The position numbers and the translations under genes are program-made. The notes beneath the pieces are model-generated. The model was not told the origin of the DNA. It did no database searches and worked only from the letters and a program-made list of their open reading frames with translations. 64,000 nucleotides of DNA from Camellia lanceoleosa (lineage: Eukaryota; Streptophyta; Magnoliopsida; Ericales; Theaceae), in assembly GCA_025200525.1 (NCBI GenBank), contig CM045758.1, forward strand, positions 64,726,598 through 64,790,597, in the 5' to 3' direction. Position 1 is the stretch's first letter, and each line of letters opens with the position of its first letter. This document shows positions 11,991 to 23,765 of this stretch, in pieces.

Positions 11991-12312
11991 AAAACTTGGT
12001 CCTCCAAACTTAAGTTACCTTCAGATGGAAACAAATGCGGATATCGTTGACGCATCTCTTTTTCTTTCTCCCAAGTGGCCTCTTTTCCATAATGTTCTTT
12101 CCACTCGACTTTAACCATAGGGATAGTTTTGTTCCTCAATTGTTTCACTGGTTGATCGATAATTTGCATAGGTCATTCTTCATACATCGTATTTTCTTCC
12201 AAAGCAATCCGGTGGTGATCAATCACATGGAACGGATCCCTGAGATACCCACGAAGCATGGATACATGGAACATATTATGCACTTGTTCCATTCCAGGTG
12301 GCAAAGAAATAC
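11991..12312 (-). pseudogene. Element C pol C-terminus with chromodomain
   Basis: On the minus strand the frame resumes after the foreign LTR with PPGMEQVHNMFHVSMLRGYL, the conserved linker after integrase, then DPFHVIDHHRIALEENTMYEE. A stop follows, then PMQIIDQPVKQLRNKTIPMV and VEWKEHYGKEATWEKEKEMR. The latter is a chromodomain, with the aromatic W..H....TWE core at about 12050-12130. Chromodomains direct chromovirus integration to heterochromatin. An in-frame stop separates the two pieces and the coding end is interrupted by the hAT remnant. Confidence 0.8.
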
Positions 12313-14392
12313 TGTAACGCCCTCAAAATAATACAAATAACTTAACTCATGAGAGAAGTGAATATAATATAATTGGTACACTTTCATATATCAGAGTTAG
12401 TATTACAAAAGGGATTATATGCATTATACATTCATAAATGTTCATTCTAAATCTACAACATGTAATACAAGTTAATAACAACAAAATAAATGCCCTACGG
12501 GCTTACAGCTTTCCAAGACATAACTTGGTTACTACAAAAGAGAGTCATAAGTTCTATTCATTTAAAGCCCTTGGCTTGAATAAACATTTAAACATAAAGA
12601 TAACAAAAATAGAGCCTCCAGCTCCTAAGTCTTCCCAAGCTATGTCCGCGGAGGAACACTAGCACCTAAAAATGGTTTCCCAAGTAGGGTGAGCCTAAGC
12701 CCGGTAGAGATAATCTAACACAATATATGAGGTTTAACTAAGATATAAGTGTCAGATAAATGTTCAATATTCATAACCAACTTACATTCTTCCCATGACC
12801 ATTCAATATAGATATCAACATCTCAATCCATTTCTATTCATTCATTTCAAGTTAATTCATTAATCAAATTCATTGCTATCTAATCAACCAAAACGAGATT
12901 ACAACTTAGTGGTTCACAATTCAATAACAATCATTATTTGACACTTCAACTTGCCATTTTACAAAATTTTCATCCGAGGGAAGTGGCACCCATATACATA
13001 TAAAATTTCTGGACTTTCACCCTGGACACTCCGGCCAACTTAATTTTAAATGGAGTCCATCCCCTATCTCCTCCCAAACAATGGAGTATATCCCCTCTCT
13101 CCTCCCAAACTATGATACATATACAATGTATTAAAAGTATCGTCATATATAATGACTATCTACAACACATTCAATGTTTCAATCATACCGTCATATTCAA
13201 TGACATCGTTTAAATGATTAGTTTCAATTCACCTAATGCTCATGCAATTTCTACAACATTCATAGCTATCCTCCACCGATAGCTCAAAACAGATATACAA
13301 TCTTTTAAACAAATAATTTATCAAAATTCCATAGGTGAATGATTTGACAAATCCAACTACACTATTTATTCACACATCCTCCAAACTTCACATTTTCCAC
13401 TCGATTTCATTATTTATACAAAATAATTATTCAACACAAATTTGGGCAAATTTCCCCCCTTTCTCAAATGTCAACCCTAAGGCCAAATTCTACCATTTTA
13501 ACCCAAGGTAACCTCATATTCAAAACCACATTTTCATTTATAGCACCCAACATAGAAATCCATCTTTCAATTTGAATCCAAGCCCTAACTTTACCCAAAT
13601 CACTTCCAAATTTCATCATTTATGCATAACAACAAATAACTAGGTTAAAGACCATAACAAAGTGTAGAATATCTCTACCTCAAGAGTAGAATCCCAAAGA
13701 AGAAATGGAAGAAACCTCAAGGACGCCCAAACTCAATTTTATTCGGACCAATAGGAAGCCCGCAGGACGCTCCACCTTTTTCTCAAAGGAAGTAGGGTAA
13801 GAATGCTTAGATCTTGGAGTATTTGCAGAGAAAGAAAGAGAGTATTTTAGAGAGAGAGTGTGCCAATTTAGGATTTTGAGTAAAAAAGAAATCAAAAAGT
13901 GATATAAAACTGCTCTGCTGTGAACTGATATACGCGACCCTTGCTCAAGCGAAGGAGTCATCGCTCAAGCGACCAGATACAACAAGTGACCTCGCTCGAG
14001 TGCAAGAAGCGTCGCTCGAGCATAGAATATAAATCCCCAGAGGTTTTGTAGACAGAAGACCGTCACTCGAGCACAAGAAACCTCGCTCGAGCGAAGAACA
14101 TTACCCTCTTAGAATCTCTGCAGGTCTGAGAGAAATACTGGGATATCACCAAGCTCGCTCGAGCGAGGAAAGCTTCGCTCGAGCGAAGAAGCCAAAATCT
14201 GGGCAACTTCATTCTAGACCAACTAACAAGCCAACTGTCCTAAACTTGCCCAACACATTCCAAAACTCTAAACTTGCCTAACACATTCCAAAACTCAAAC
14301 TTAAAGAGTGAAAAGGAGAAAAGACATAAACAACAATCTTAAACCACGAGACCTGAGTTTAGAATACAACAAAAGTTGGGTCAAAACTGGAA
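12313..14392 (-). mobile_element. Foreign Gypsy-type LTR inserted in C integrase
   Basis: The pol reading is interrupted between GPIAYHY (about 14393) and SLPPGMEQVHN (about 12310). On the minus strand the insert ends GAGGGCGTTACA (12313), a common Gypsy LTR end, and has no gag or pol, so it is a solo or partial LTR of about 2.1 kb. Left flank AATAC is a candidate target duplication; the right copy is degraded and the 14.39-kb boundary is uncertain by about 20 bp. The promoter-side end contains paired CGCTCGAG motifs, listed separately. A short plus-strand frame at 12438-12662 has no recognisable domain. Confidence 0.6.
13943..14183. promoter_or_regulatory. Four pairs of CGCTCGAG motifs, each pair 20 bp apart
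   Basis: Motif starts are 13943/13963 (GCTCAAGCGA variants), 13993/14013, 14064/14084 and 14156/14176. Each pair is exactly 20 bp apart. Distances between pairs are 50, 71 and 92, growing by 21. Several copies are palindromic TCGCTCGAGCGA. They lie in the upstream part of the inserted LTR when read on the minus strand, consistent with an enhancer or a duplicated protein-binding region. Confidence 0.5.
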
Positions 14393-15192
14393 TCGCTATA
14401 ATGATAAGCAATAGGACCCAACCTTTCAAGAATTTGAAACGGTCCAATATAGCTAGAAGTCAATTTTCCCTTCTTGCCAAACCTCATCTAACCTTCCATC
14501 GGTGTTACTTTAATAAATACATGATTCCCCACTTCATACTCTAAGTCTCTTCTTAGCTGATCTGCATAACTTTTCTGTCAGCTCTGTGTATTTTTGAGTT
14601 TCTGCTAAATGATTTTGATTTTCTTGGTCGTCTCTTGCACAAGTTCAGTGCCATAAATAGCCCAATCACCAACCTCTATCCAACATATTGGCGACTTACA
14701 TTTTCTACCATATAGTGCTGCGTATGGTGCCATACCGATGCTTGTGTGAAAACTGTTGTTATAAGCAAACTTAGCCAATGACAAATACATTTCCCAGCTA
14801 TCTTGAAAGTCCAAAACACACATACAAAGCATGTCTTCTAAGGTCTGAATAGTTCTGTCAGTTTGTCCATATGTCTGTGGGTGAAATGCTGTACTAAACC
14901 TTAATTCTGTTCCCATTGCATCCTGTAGACTATGCCAGAACCGAGAAACAAATTTAGGATCCCTATTTAAAACAATAGACACTAGAACCCCATGCAGTCA
15001 AATAATTTCATCGATGTAGATGGTAGCAAGTCTATATGCAGTAAATGAAGTCTTTACGACAAGAAAATGAGCAGACTTAGTCAATCTATCAACTATAATC
15101 CAAATAAAGTCTATACCTCTAGGTGTTCGAGGTAGGCCAACGATAAAGTCCATGGTAATATGCTCCCATTTCCATTTCTGGATAGGAAGAGA
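14393..15192 (-). pseudogene. Element C integrase fragment
   Basis: Minus-strand reading gives MDFIVGLPRTPRGIDFIWII, DRLTKSAHFLVVKTSF, then VLNRDPKFVSRFWHSLQDAM and FHPQTYGQTDRTIQTLEDML, the integrase core. The usual GQSERT glutamate is Asp here (GQTDRT), a change in the catalytic triad. The tail LVQETTKKIKII, then a stop, QKSYADQLRRDLEYEVGNHV, and KVTPMEG is the chromovirus integrase C-terminus. Stops occur near 15193 and 15000 and again after KIKII. The frame is cut at GPIAYHY by the foreign LTR. Confidence 0.8.
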
Positions 15193-17178
15193 CTATAGCA
15201 AACCTGTCGGTTTCTGATGCTCCGCTTTTACTTGTTGGCTTTGCAACCATTTTGAGTTGAAGTCGGCAATCTCCCTTTTCATGTTGGGCCACCAATACAC
15301 TAACTTCAAATCTTGATATATTTTGGTATTTCCTGGGTGCATAGCAAGCATCAACTTGTGGGCTTCCTCCAAAATTGTTCTTTTCAAATCCGCATCATTA
15401 GGAATACATAATCTCCCGTGAAATTTCAACATAGAATCTTCAATTATGAACCCCAGTTTAGGCTTGGTGTCAAACTCATTACAAATCTTCTTCAAAAGTT
15501 CATCATTCATTTGTTTCTGCTTAATTTCCTCGATAATGGCAGGCTGGGCAAACATCGCAGTTATCAAGCTATCTTGTTCAAAAGGCACCACTTCAATTTC
15601 AAGTTTTTCAAACTCCAGTAGCAGCTCTCTCTGATCTGTGAGCAAACAGGTGATATTCCCCACATTCTTTCTACTAAGTGTATCTGCTATAGTATTGGCT
15701 TTACCCGAATGATAGTGAATTTGCAAGTCATAATCTTTGATTAATTTAAGCCATCGCCTTTGACGCATGTTCAACTCCCTCTGAGTGAAAAAGTATTTCA
15801 AACTCTTATGATCTGTATACACTTTACATTTGGCCCCATACAAATAGTGATGCCATATCTTTAATGCAAACTCAACTGTAGCAAGCTCTAGGTCATATGT
15901 AGGGTAGTTCTTCTCGTGTGGCCTCAACTGTCGAGAGACATATGCAATCACTTTGTCATTCTGCATTAAAACACAACCCAAGCCGTTATAAGATGCATCA
16001 CTAAAGATCACAAAACCTTTGGTACCTGATGGAATAGTAAGAGTTGGAGCTGTAGTCAGTCTTGTCTTCAACTCTTGAAAGACTGTTTCTCTCTTATCCG
16101 TCCACTCAAATGGTTCCCTTTTCCGAGTCAACAAAGTCAATGGCACAATAATTTTTGAAAAGTCTCTAATGAATCTTCGATAATAACCTGCCAATCCCAT
16201 AAAACTATGAACTTTTGATGCATTAGTCGGGGTAGGCCAATTAAAGATTGCTTCAATTTTATGAGGATCCACAGATATACCATCCTTATTAATCATGTGC
16301 CCCAAAAATGCAATTTCAACAAGCCAAAATTCACACTTTTTGAATTTCCCATACAACTGTTTTTCTCTAAGTGTTTGAAAGGTTAGTTTCAAATGTCGTT
16401 TATGCTCATCTTTACTTTTCGAATAAACCAAAATGTCATCAATGAATACAACAACCAAGTCATCTGGGAAAGGTTTGAAAATTTTGTTCATTAAATCCAT
16501 AAATGCTGCGAGCGCATTTGTAACTCCAAAAGGCATGATTAAAAACTCATAATGTCCATATCTGGTCCGGAAGGCGGTCTTTTCAATGTCCTCAGCCTTA
16601 ACCTTCAGTTGATGGTATCCCGATCTCAAGTCAATTTTTGAAAATATCTGTGCCTCTTGCAACTGATCAAACAAGTCATTAATACATGACACAGGATATT
16701 TATTTTTCATTGTTACCTTGTTGAGCTCTCGGTAATGAATGCATAGTCGAAGAGTGCCGTCCTTCTTCTTTACAAAAAGTACTAGTGCACCCCATGGTGA
16801 TATACTTGGTCTGATAAACCCCTTATCAAGTAGTGCCTGTAGCTGGACTTTCAATTCTTTCATCTCAGCGGTAGACATATGGTAGGGAGTTTTAGAAATT
16901 GGTTGAGTTCCCGGTATCGCATCAATTGTAAATTCAATCTCTTTATCAACAAGTTGGTCGGGTAATTCATCCAGAAACACATCAGGAAAATCTCTCACCA
17001 CTGGTATATTGTCTAGAGTAATGTCTATAGTTGGTTCAGTTATTACATTACACAAATACCTTTGACAACCCTTATTTATTAGATTTCGGGTTTTCATGGT
17101 AGATATGAGGTATAGTGAAGGAACTACCTCTTTCCCCTCAAAATAAAACTCATCTTGTTTGGGAGGTCGAAATATCAC
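15193..17178 (-). pseudogene. Element C reverse transcriptase / RNase H
   Basis: The open stretch of 661 codons covers the end of protease linkage, RT and RNase H. RT motifs include [44 protein letters not shown] and the catalytic FIDD (16435-16446). RNase H begins with [16 protein letters not shown] and has the [10 protein letters not shown] block. The last 60 residues enter the integrase zinc-binding region ([12 protein letters not shown]), but the expected CxxC reads WLQS, so the HHCC finger is lost. This is the best preserved part of C, yet it has no start of its own and is closed by a stop at 15193. It would normally be made as part of a gag-pol polyprotein. Confidence 0.9.
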
Positions 17179-17861
17179 TCATTTCAAAGCACAATCAATA
17201 GTTGCATAGTATTTAGCTAGCTAATCCATACCCAAAACATCATCAAAATGTCTCATGTCTAAGGGCATTAAATCAGCATACAAAACAGCATTCTCGAGAA
17301 ATAATTTACATGCAACAAATATAGTTGAACATAGCATGGATCCCCCATAGGTGATGCAACAAATGGTATATAGTTCAATCTTTCCATAGTTCTATTCAAA
17401 GTTTCAGCAAAAACCATAGAAACAAATGAATGTGTAGACCCTGAATCAATTAAAGTATAAACAGGTTTACCATATATGGAGATTGTACCTGACACTACTG
17501 CTTCAGTATTTTGAGTATCCCTCGAAATCAATGCAAAAACCCTTCCTTGCCTCTGTTCATTTCTTGTTGTAGTGGGTGTTGCGTTTGTTCCCATTATTAG
17601 AGTAGATCTAGTTGAACTTGTAGTACCATGATTCCCACTTCGATGTGGTTGCGTACAATCCCTTGTAATGTGTCCCGTCCTTCCACAGTGATAACAAGCC
17701 CCCGATGTGCGATAGCAAACACCCCAATGTTTCTTTCCACAAGTAGCACAAGTTGGTGCTGAATTGCCACCTTGGCTTGAGCCAGTATTACTAGAACTCC
17801 CGGATTTTAACTTCTTGTTTGTTGACGTTGCCTCTTTATTAAAATTCTGTTTTTTGCCCCT
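17179..17861 (-). pseudogene. Element C gag zinc knuckle and protease
   Basis: Minus-strand reading starts at the A insertion site. It contains a Ser/Thr/Asn-rich linker, a CCHC knuckle CYHCGRTGHITRDC (RNA packaging), then VYTLIDSGSTHSFVS, the aspartic protease active site with DSG. Downstream the protease C-terminus continues as LMPLDMRHFDDVLGMD with in-frame stops before the RT stretch. The N-terminal half of gag lies 38 kb away at 55605-56330, because element A inserted here. Confidence 0.85.
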
Positions 17862-18536
17862 TGTAGACACTCCATTTTTGACCTACCTTAAGACTCAGAC
17901 GTCATCGATTGAGCGCTCGGTGATTGCGTATGTTGTGCTTGTTCTGAGGTTACGGAGTCTCGACTGAAAGCCTTGCCTCCGGACTTCGGGACTCTTTTGT
18001 GCTTTGCCTCGGTTTGCGAACCCGGTTCTATTTTCTCTTTCCGAAGAGAGGGAGAGGTCTCGTAGACCATCTCTCAGTGGCCATAGGCTACTTTTCGTGG
18101 TCGTAGACCACTGTTCTTGTTTGGGGACCAGTTTCCGGTTGTCGGAGCCGTCGACCGTGTGCCTTGGTTCGGGACCGCTTAACTTTCTCCATTTTCTCTG
18201 GTTTTTGGCACACACCTTGTTTCCTCTCTCTAGAGGGACACTGTGGCCTGGGAGACCACCTTCATGGTCACACGCCACTTTCGATGCCTAATAGTCAATT
18301 TTCGGGGCACCCGACTGCGCGTTTTGGCCCCCGAACCCTCGTTTTGCATCCGTCTTGGTTCATTTTTGGCATGGACCTTATTTTAATTGTTTGGAAGGTG
18401 GTACAAGGGTGGGAGACCACCTTTTCTCCTTGGAGACCACCTTTCTCTTCGCCGGCCGATTTTCTTGACATGAAGCTGGTCTCGGTTTTTGGGCCACATT
18501 TACTGGTCTCCCACCATACCACTTGCTTGCATTTCA

Positions 18537-18640
18537 TGTGGAGACCACCTTGGGAGGCTGCCGACCACTTGAACCTTTAGACCTTGGTCGGTCGACCAGG
18601 GCAAGTGGTCAGCCGACCACTTGAACTGGTCGGTCAGCTC
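18537..18640. promoter_or_regulatory. GACCAC motif array in A 5' LTR
   Basis: GACC cores begin at 18543, 18563, 18580, 18594 and 18615 (spacings 20, 17, 14, 21). Several are parts of GGTCGGnCGACC palindromes. Upstream, GGAGACCAC also recurs at 18411 and 18431 (shown as 10-base blocks), again 20 bp apart. The same arrangement is present in the partner LTR at 51738-51815. Confidence 0.5.
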
Positions 18641-18698
18641 CCATCAGTTCTGTCTCAGTGAGTTGATTCCAACTGTGCCAGCTGGGAGGCACAGACTG

Positions 18699-18726
18699 CA
18701 TCTTCCATACACATGTATGGAGGATG
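18699..18726. promoter_or_regulatory. 28-bp G-box-centred palindrome in A 5' LTR
   Basis: The sequence reads CATCTTCCATACACATGTATG and continues GAGGATG; it is the partner palindrome at 51894-51921 with two changes, one of them in the CACGTG core (now CACATG). It lies about 48 bp before the TATA box. Confidence 0.5.
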
Positions 18727-18773
18727 TTTGCCCTTGGTTTTAAGCTTCTAGGAGAAGCTTTAGTCCCTCTTGT

Positions 18774-18780
18774 CTATAAA
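18774..18780 (+). promoter_or_regulatory. TATA box of A 5' LTR
   Basis: CTATAAA followed by GGAAGGG. The partner LTR has TATAAAA at 51969-51975 in the same context, and element B has TATAAGA at the equivalent place. This marks the probable U3/R promoter. Confidence 0.6.
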
Positions 18781-20380
18781 GGAAGGGCTCCCCTTCCTTG
18801 TAGAGGGTTCAAAAAATTTGTCTAAGGCATACAAGACATATCTCTCTTTATCTCTATATCTTGGGTTCAAAAAGGCTTTGTTCTTGCACCTTTGCACACC
18901 ACCTCATAGCCTCAACCTTCCACCATTGCTTGGAGCTCCTTGGAGGCCCTTTTAAGAGGTTAAAGGTTGAGTTTTTGGTCCAGAAAGTTGCTGTCTTGCT
19001 GAGTTTCAAGGGTAACACACTTTCTCCCTTTTAAGGCTTTATTTTGCTTCATCTTTTAGCTATACTTGAAAGCATATTTGAGCTTTGGTGTAAAATTAAA
19101 AAAGTCTTATTTTGAGGCCCTTAACATGTTTGTTTAAGATCATTTTTCTATTGGGGGTCATCTACCCCCTTGCATGCTTCATTTTACCTTGTTTTGAGCC
19201 ATGCCTTAGAGCATTTGTGTTGGCCTTTGTTTGGCCTTTTGGCCACTGAAATCTAGTGGATTTTTAATGGCTAGCATGCTGTTTTTAGTGCCAAAATCAA
19301 AGAGGGGTGACCCTCTCTCTCCTTGTTTTGTTTTCTAGCATTTTTGGCCTTACAAAGGAGCCCTTATTTGCATGCTTCCAAGCCATGTTTCAGGCCATTT
19401 TTGAGGAGTTTTAGGACCTACATAGGCTCTGTCCAGAGCTTGTTTTGCCATATTAGATGTCCATCTTGCATGTGTAGAATAACCCTCTTCATGGCATATC
19501 AAAGGAGCATCTCATTCTTGCATGCATTAACCATGTTTCAGTGGGTTTTTGGCCTTTATTTGGCATGTCATACCTCTAAATTTTTCTGGTTTAGTGGCCT
19601 CTTGATTTCCTCACATGCTTGTAGTGCAAATCCGTTTTACTAGCTTACATTGCATGCTATTTTGGCCTTTGATTCTAGCACTTTTTGGCCATGCCTTAAA
19701 CTGATTTTGTGCATGTTTTGGACTGCCTTAGCTCTGTTTTTGGGCCTCATGGTTGAATGATCTTTGCTATGCATGGTTGTAGTTCAATACCGTTGCCTAG
19801 CTTTGAGTTTGGAAGCCTATTGCATGCGTATTTTGAGGTGTTTCCATATTTTGGCATCATTGTGAATCATATTTCAGAGCTTATATGTATGCCATATTCC
19901 CATGTTTTCCACTCTTTAAATGTGTTTGAGAGTTATGCATGAATACCTCATTTTTGGACCATTGCATAAGCTTCATTTTCATGCTTTGCGAGCCATCATT
20001 TTAGTCCATATTTGCTACTGTTTTAGCCTGCATAGGGACTGTTTGAGGTTGGTTTGGCCAATTGAGTATTGCTTTGCATGCCTATAGTGTAATCCACTTC
20101 GCTAGTTGCGGTATTTGGGTCATCTAGCATGCATTGTGTGAGGTGTTTGCATGATTCGGGACTGTAGACACCCCATTTTTGACCGTCCTCAAGACCTGGA
20201 TGTCACCGCTTGAACACTCGGTGATTATCCATGTTCGTGTTCGTTTGGAGTTCCCGGAGTTCTCGGCTACGCGCCTTGCCTCAAGACCTCCGAACTTGAC
20301 CGTTTTGTGTCTGGTTGTGCACCAAACATTTGTGTTTTGCCTTGGATGGGCAGGGAATGCCTTGTGAGGCATCCCCACAC

Positions 20381-20452
20381 ACCACCGGCAGTGGCTAGAG
20401 GCCACCGGCTGGTTGGTGTTGCCATCGGCACTATATTGTGCCGGTCGGCAGT
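20381..20452 (-). promoter_or_regulatory. CCGG-cored array near B LTR start (inverted)
   Basis: CCGG or TCGG cores at 20385, 20405, 20425 and 20441/20445, about 20 bp apart. Read on the minus strand the last unit is TGCCGACCGGCAC, identical to the head unit of the downstream array. This array therefore faces the one at 22513-22622. The 3' LTR carries the same array around 36218-36287. Confidence 0.55.
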
Positions 20453-20541
20453 AAATTTTGTCAAAATGACAATTTTGCCCTGCCGACTACAGTGCAGTTG
20501 CTTTTTGAGATATTTTTAGGCAGCTGTATCACACTTGCTTC

Positions 20542-20565
20542 CCCTCCATACACGTGTATGGAGGG
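20542..20565. promoter_or_regulatory. 24-bp perfect palindrome with G-box core
   Basis: CCCTCCATACAC followed by its exact complement GTGTATGGAGGG, centred on CACGTG. It lies about 50 bp before the TATA box. The 3' LTR copy (about 36374-36395) is damaged in the core. G-boxes are bZIP and bHLH binding sites in plants. Confidence 0.65.
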
Positions 20566-20613
20566 ATAAGCCTCTTGTTTGCTTAGTGGCTAAGCTTACA
20601 AAGTTGTCTCCTC

Positions 20614-20620
20614 TATAAGA
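20614..20620 (+). promoter_or_regulatory. TATA box of B 5' LTR
   Basis: TATAAGA in CTCCTCTATAAGAGGAGG, itself a palindrome-like context. The 3' LTR has the same at 36444-36450. Confidence 0.55.
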
Positions 20621-22512
20621 GGAGGCCTTGTCTTCTTGGTTGAGGGGTTGGCCATTTGAGAGATGAAAAACTAGAGCTCATATATCTCTCTCTCTATATT
20701 TTCCATCTCTCTCATCCTTGTGTGTGTATTTTAGACCTAGATAGTGTGTTTTACCTTACTTTTACACCATTACACACACTATTACACCTAGCTCCGAGAT
20801 TGAGGGACTTGGAGGTTTGTTTGTGGTGATTTTGGACTGACTTTGACCACTAGAGAGTGGCTGGACCACCTGCTCTTCAAAGGATCTTCAAGGGTAAACT
20901 CTTTACTTTAGTTTCCCCATTCTTGCAACTAGTTTCTACCCCTCTTGCTTTGTGTTTTGAGCTTTGCCTATAACTGAAAAAACTCTTGTTTTTACTTGCT
21001 CTTGAACCTTCATTAAGGTCATTTTGTGGTTTGAGTAAAGGCTCACCCTTTTAGGCTTTGTTTGGCCATTTTGGTGTCCTTTTGGTAAGGCTTTGTTTAC
21101 TTGGTTTTTTTTGGTCTTCTCACCACTGAAAACCAGTGGGTTTTTAGTGGTGAGGAAGGTGTTTTGAAGTCTCATATAGGGGAGGGACACCCCTCTCCCC
21201 TTTGTCCCTTGCTTGCCTTTGTTTTTGGCCTAAAAAAATAGCATGTGTGCATGGTTGTTTTTGGCTTCATTTCAAAGCATATTTGTGGTTAATATGACAT
21301 GTTATGCCTCTGTTTTAGGTTAGATTTATGCCCCCTAACATGCCTCTCATACTTGCTTTGTAATGCTCTCTTATGCTTAGAAGTAGGCCATGCAACTAGG
21401 CCATATCCTTTGCATGTTTTAGCATAATTCCATGAGGGCATTAGCATCATATTGCTATGTGTAAGGGCTGTTAGCCACTGTTTTGCCATGTTTGGCATGT
21501 TTGGTGTTGTTATCTTGTTTGTTGGCTTGCAAGCCTTGGATGTGTGAGTCCCTAGCATGTTTAGCCTACCTCGATCTTATGATTTGGCATCACTTAGATC
21601 ACATTTCAGTCCCCATTCCATGCCTATATGTCTCCATTTATCACCTCTTCCATGTCTTGAAGTGTTGGTCTCTTATGCTTTAAAGAGGGTATTGTGCATG
21701 CTTGCATGATTAATGCATTTTGGGGCTGCCATATAAGGGGATTTGGGTGTATTTTTGCATGCTAAGAAACTGTTTTTGGTTGTCCAACATGTGCCATGAG
21801 TGGTCATATTAATGATAGTTAGATGCTCTCTTTGATGCTCTTGGTTTTGGGCCTATTTACTTACATGCTTGTATAGCATTTTGGTCACCATTTTGGGCAG
21901 GTTTTGCCACTGTTTTGGGGAGATTTGAAGGCTGCCCCATTGTAGTTAAATCCACCATTGCATGCTTGTCTCATGGTGGTTGCTTAATTGATTCATTAAG
22001 TGTTACTACATGTCATTCCCATTGCCTTAAGTGTCCATGATTGCATTACACCTTGCATTTTGCATGCCTAGTATTGCACACTTAATATCATGTTGCATTG
22101 CATTTGGTATACCTTGCATTTTTGCATTATTGTTGCATTGTTGAGCCTTGTTGCATACATACATTCCATGTCTTGGTTTGGGGTGTCAAACCAAGTGTAA
22201 GGGTTGAGAGAAGTTCACACTACAAGTGGTGCAACTTGTTTCAATTCTTGGTCACCAAGGCCCTTGACCAACACATGATAAGGCCTTGGTTTCATTTGTG
22301 TGTTTGCATGCATTTTTACATTAAAATGCAAACTTGGTTCCTTAGGTTATCATGCACCAAGATGCATAATTGATGGCCCAAGAACCAAGGGTCATGCTTC
22401 CGTGAGTCCCACACATGATAGGAAACATTGGCCATGCATAAATTTGCTCTAAAATCCATATCATGCACTGTTTGCCTGCTGTTGCTATCAAACTGTCCTC
22501 TGCAGGAATTTT

Positions 22513-22622
22513 GTGCCGACCGGCAGTATAGAGTGCCGACCGGCACTTTATGAACAACTGATGACTCCAAATGCAGCCGGTGGCCACATCCTTTAGCTGG
22601 TGATGTTCCCCTCCAGCCGGTG
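22513..22622 (+). promoter_or_regulatory. Six-unit CCGG array in B 5' LTR
   Basis: Two units GTGCCGACCGGC (22513, 22533) are followed by CTGATGAC, GCCGGTGGCC, GCTGGTGATG and GCCGGTGGTG. Cores start at 22520, 22540, 22558, 22577, 22597 and 22617, spacings 20, 18, 19, 20, 20. The 3' LTR copy is better preserved (CCGA and CCGG at positions three and five; 38344-38454). The same array occurs upstream of the antisense gene at 34414-34525. Confidence 0.7.
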
Positions 22623-23754
22623 GTGATCTTCAGTGTATGTAGAAGGTGTTCTGAGACTTTGGCATTTTTCAGAAAGACAGGATAGTGAAAACAGAGGCAG
22701 CAGTGTCATGATGCGGGTTTCCGGGCAAGGCGGGCTCAAGCATGCATCATTCACGCATCCCGAGGCGGGCGGCTGGGGCCACCTTTCCTTTTTGCATTTA
22801 TTTGTTAAATAAATAGAAATTTTGTAATAATTAATTTATTCTGTATTCGGACTGTATTATTTTGGGACTGTATTATTCTTTTGGGTCCCTCTGTGCGAGG
22901 GCGCAATTGTAATAAGTGTGCGTGAGTGGGTGTATGTCTTCCAACCCCACGTCTTCCTTCCCTTTTATTTACCTGCTTATGATGGTAGATTAGGGCACAT
23001 TTAAATTAGCATAACAGTATGATAGCATGTTTGCATTCATTCATCTGTTTCGCATGCGCTCGGCACATCATACAAACTGCATTTTATTTCAATTCCAAAT
23101 TGAATACGTGTTATTTGTAGCATTCTACATGCCATGCTTAGGATAGCCGAGCCTGTCTAGATTGCATCTTTGCATGTGTTGCATTAGCCATTTTTTAAAC
23201 ATGAACTAGGACATGCATGTTTGCTAACTAGTTTATTGTTTTGGCACGGAGTACAATGTAAGTATTTATGCTTTAGCATATCGCATGCGTGTGAATGTTA
23301 ACATGACAGTAGGCTTACCATGTGGCTAAATGCTTATATGAGATAAACTGCCTGAATGCCTGTGGGTGAAGGCTGGATTGCTTGAGTTGGAAAACTCGTT
23401 GAAATCCGTGTTTTAGCCTACTTGCGAGTAGCAAATTCCAAAGCATTTTTCAAAACGAACGGATATGCAATGTTTGTTTCCAAATTAGGCGATCTAGTCT
23501 ATACTTGTTTGCTGCGCGCATAACATAGTAATTCTAGGCTAATAATTGGAATAAGAGCATGTAATGTTTTCAAAATCGGATATCACGGTTAGTAGAGACC
23601 GGTCTTCGGACCGGGCGAAAGGGGGTGCTCATAGCTGACCTTCCCCGATCGTATCCAAGCTCCCGAGCCAAGACCACTTTGGTGATGACGGGCATGTGGC
23701 CTTCGGCACCGAGTCAGGGTTTCCTAAATTTTCCATTTAAAAAAAATATTTAGG

Positions 23755-23765
23755 TGGCGACTCTG
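23755..23765 (+). other. Primer-site-like motif inside B LTR
   Basis: TGGCGACTCTG follows AATATTTAGG and lies about 150 bp before the LTR end. The same motif occurs in the B 3' LTR (39591-39600 plus), the A 3' LTR (55382-55392) and, mutated, the A 5' LTR (41784-41794). It matches the head of the true primer site of these elements (TGGCGACTCTACTGGGGA in A). Confidence 0.55.

Larger units (their letters stand above)
17862..20162 (+). repeat. Element A 5' LTR, first part
   Basis: Aligns with 51054 to about 53358. It contains GGAGACCACC repeats, a GACCAC motif array, a 28-bp imperfect palindrome and a TATA box, in that order, then about 1.3 kb of GC-poor transcribed-type sequence. Small frames inside it have no domains. 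It stops where B inserted, at GGGAC (20158-20162). Confidence 0.9.

Noticed and set aside
17888..18580. Overlapping 60-138-codon ORFs on both strands within the A LTR
   Set aside because: Lie in LTR promoter sequence, recur in altered form in the partner LTR with frame changes, and have no domain.
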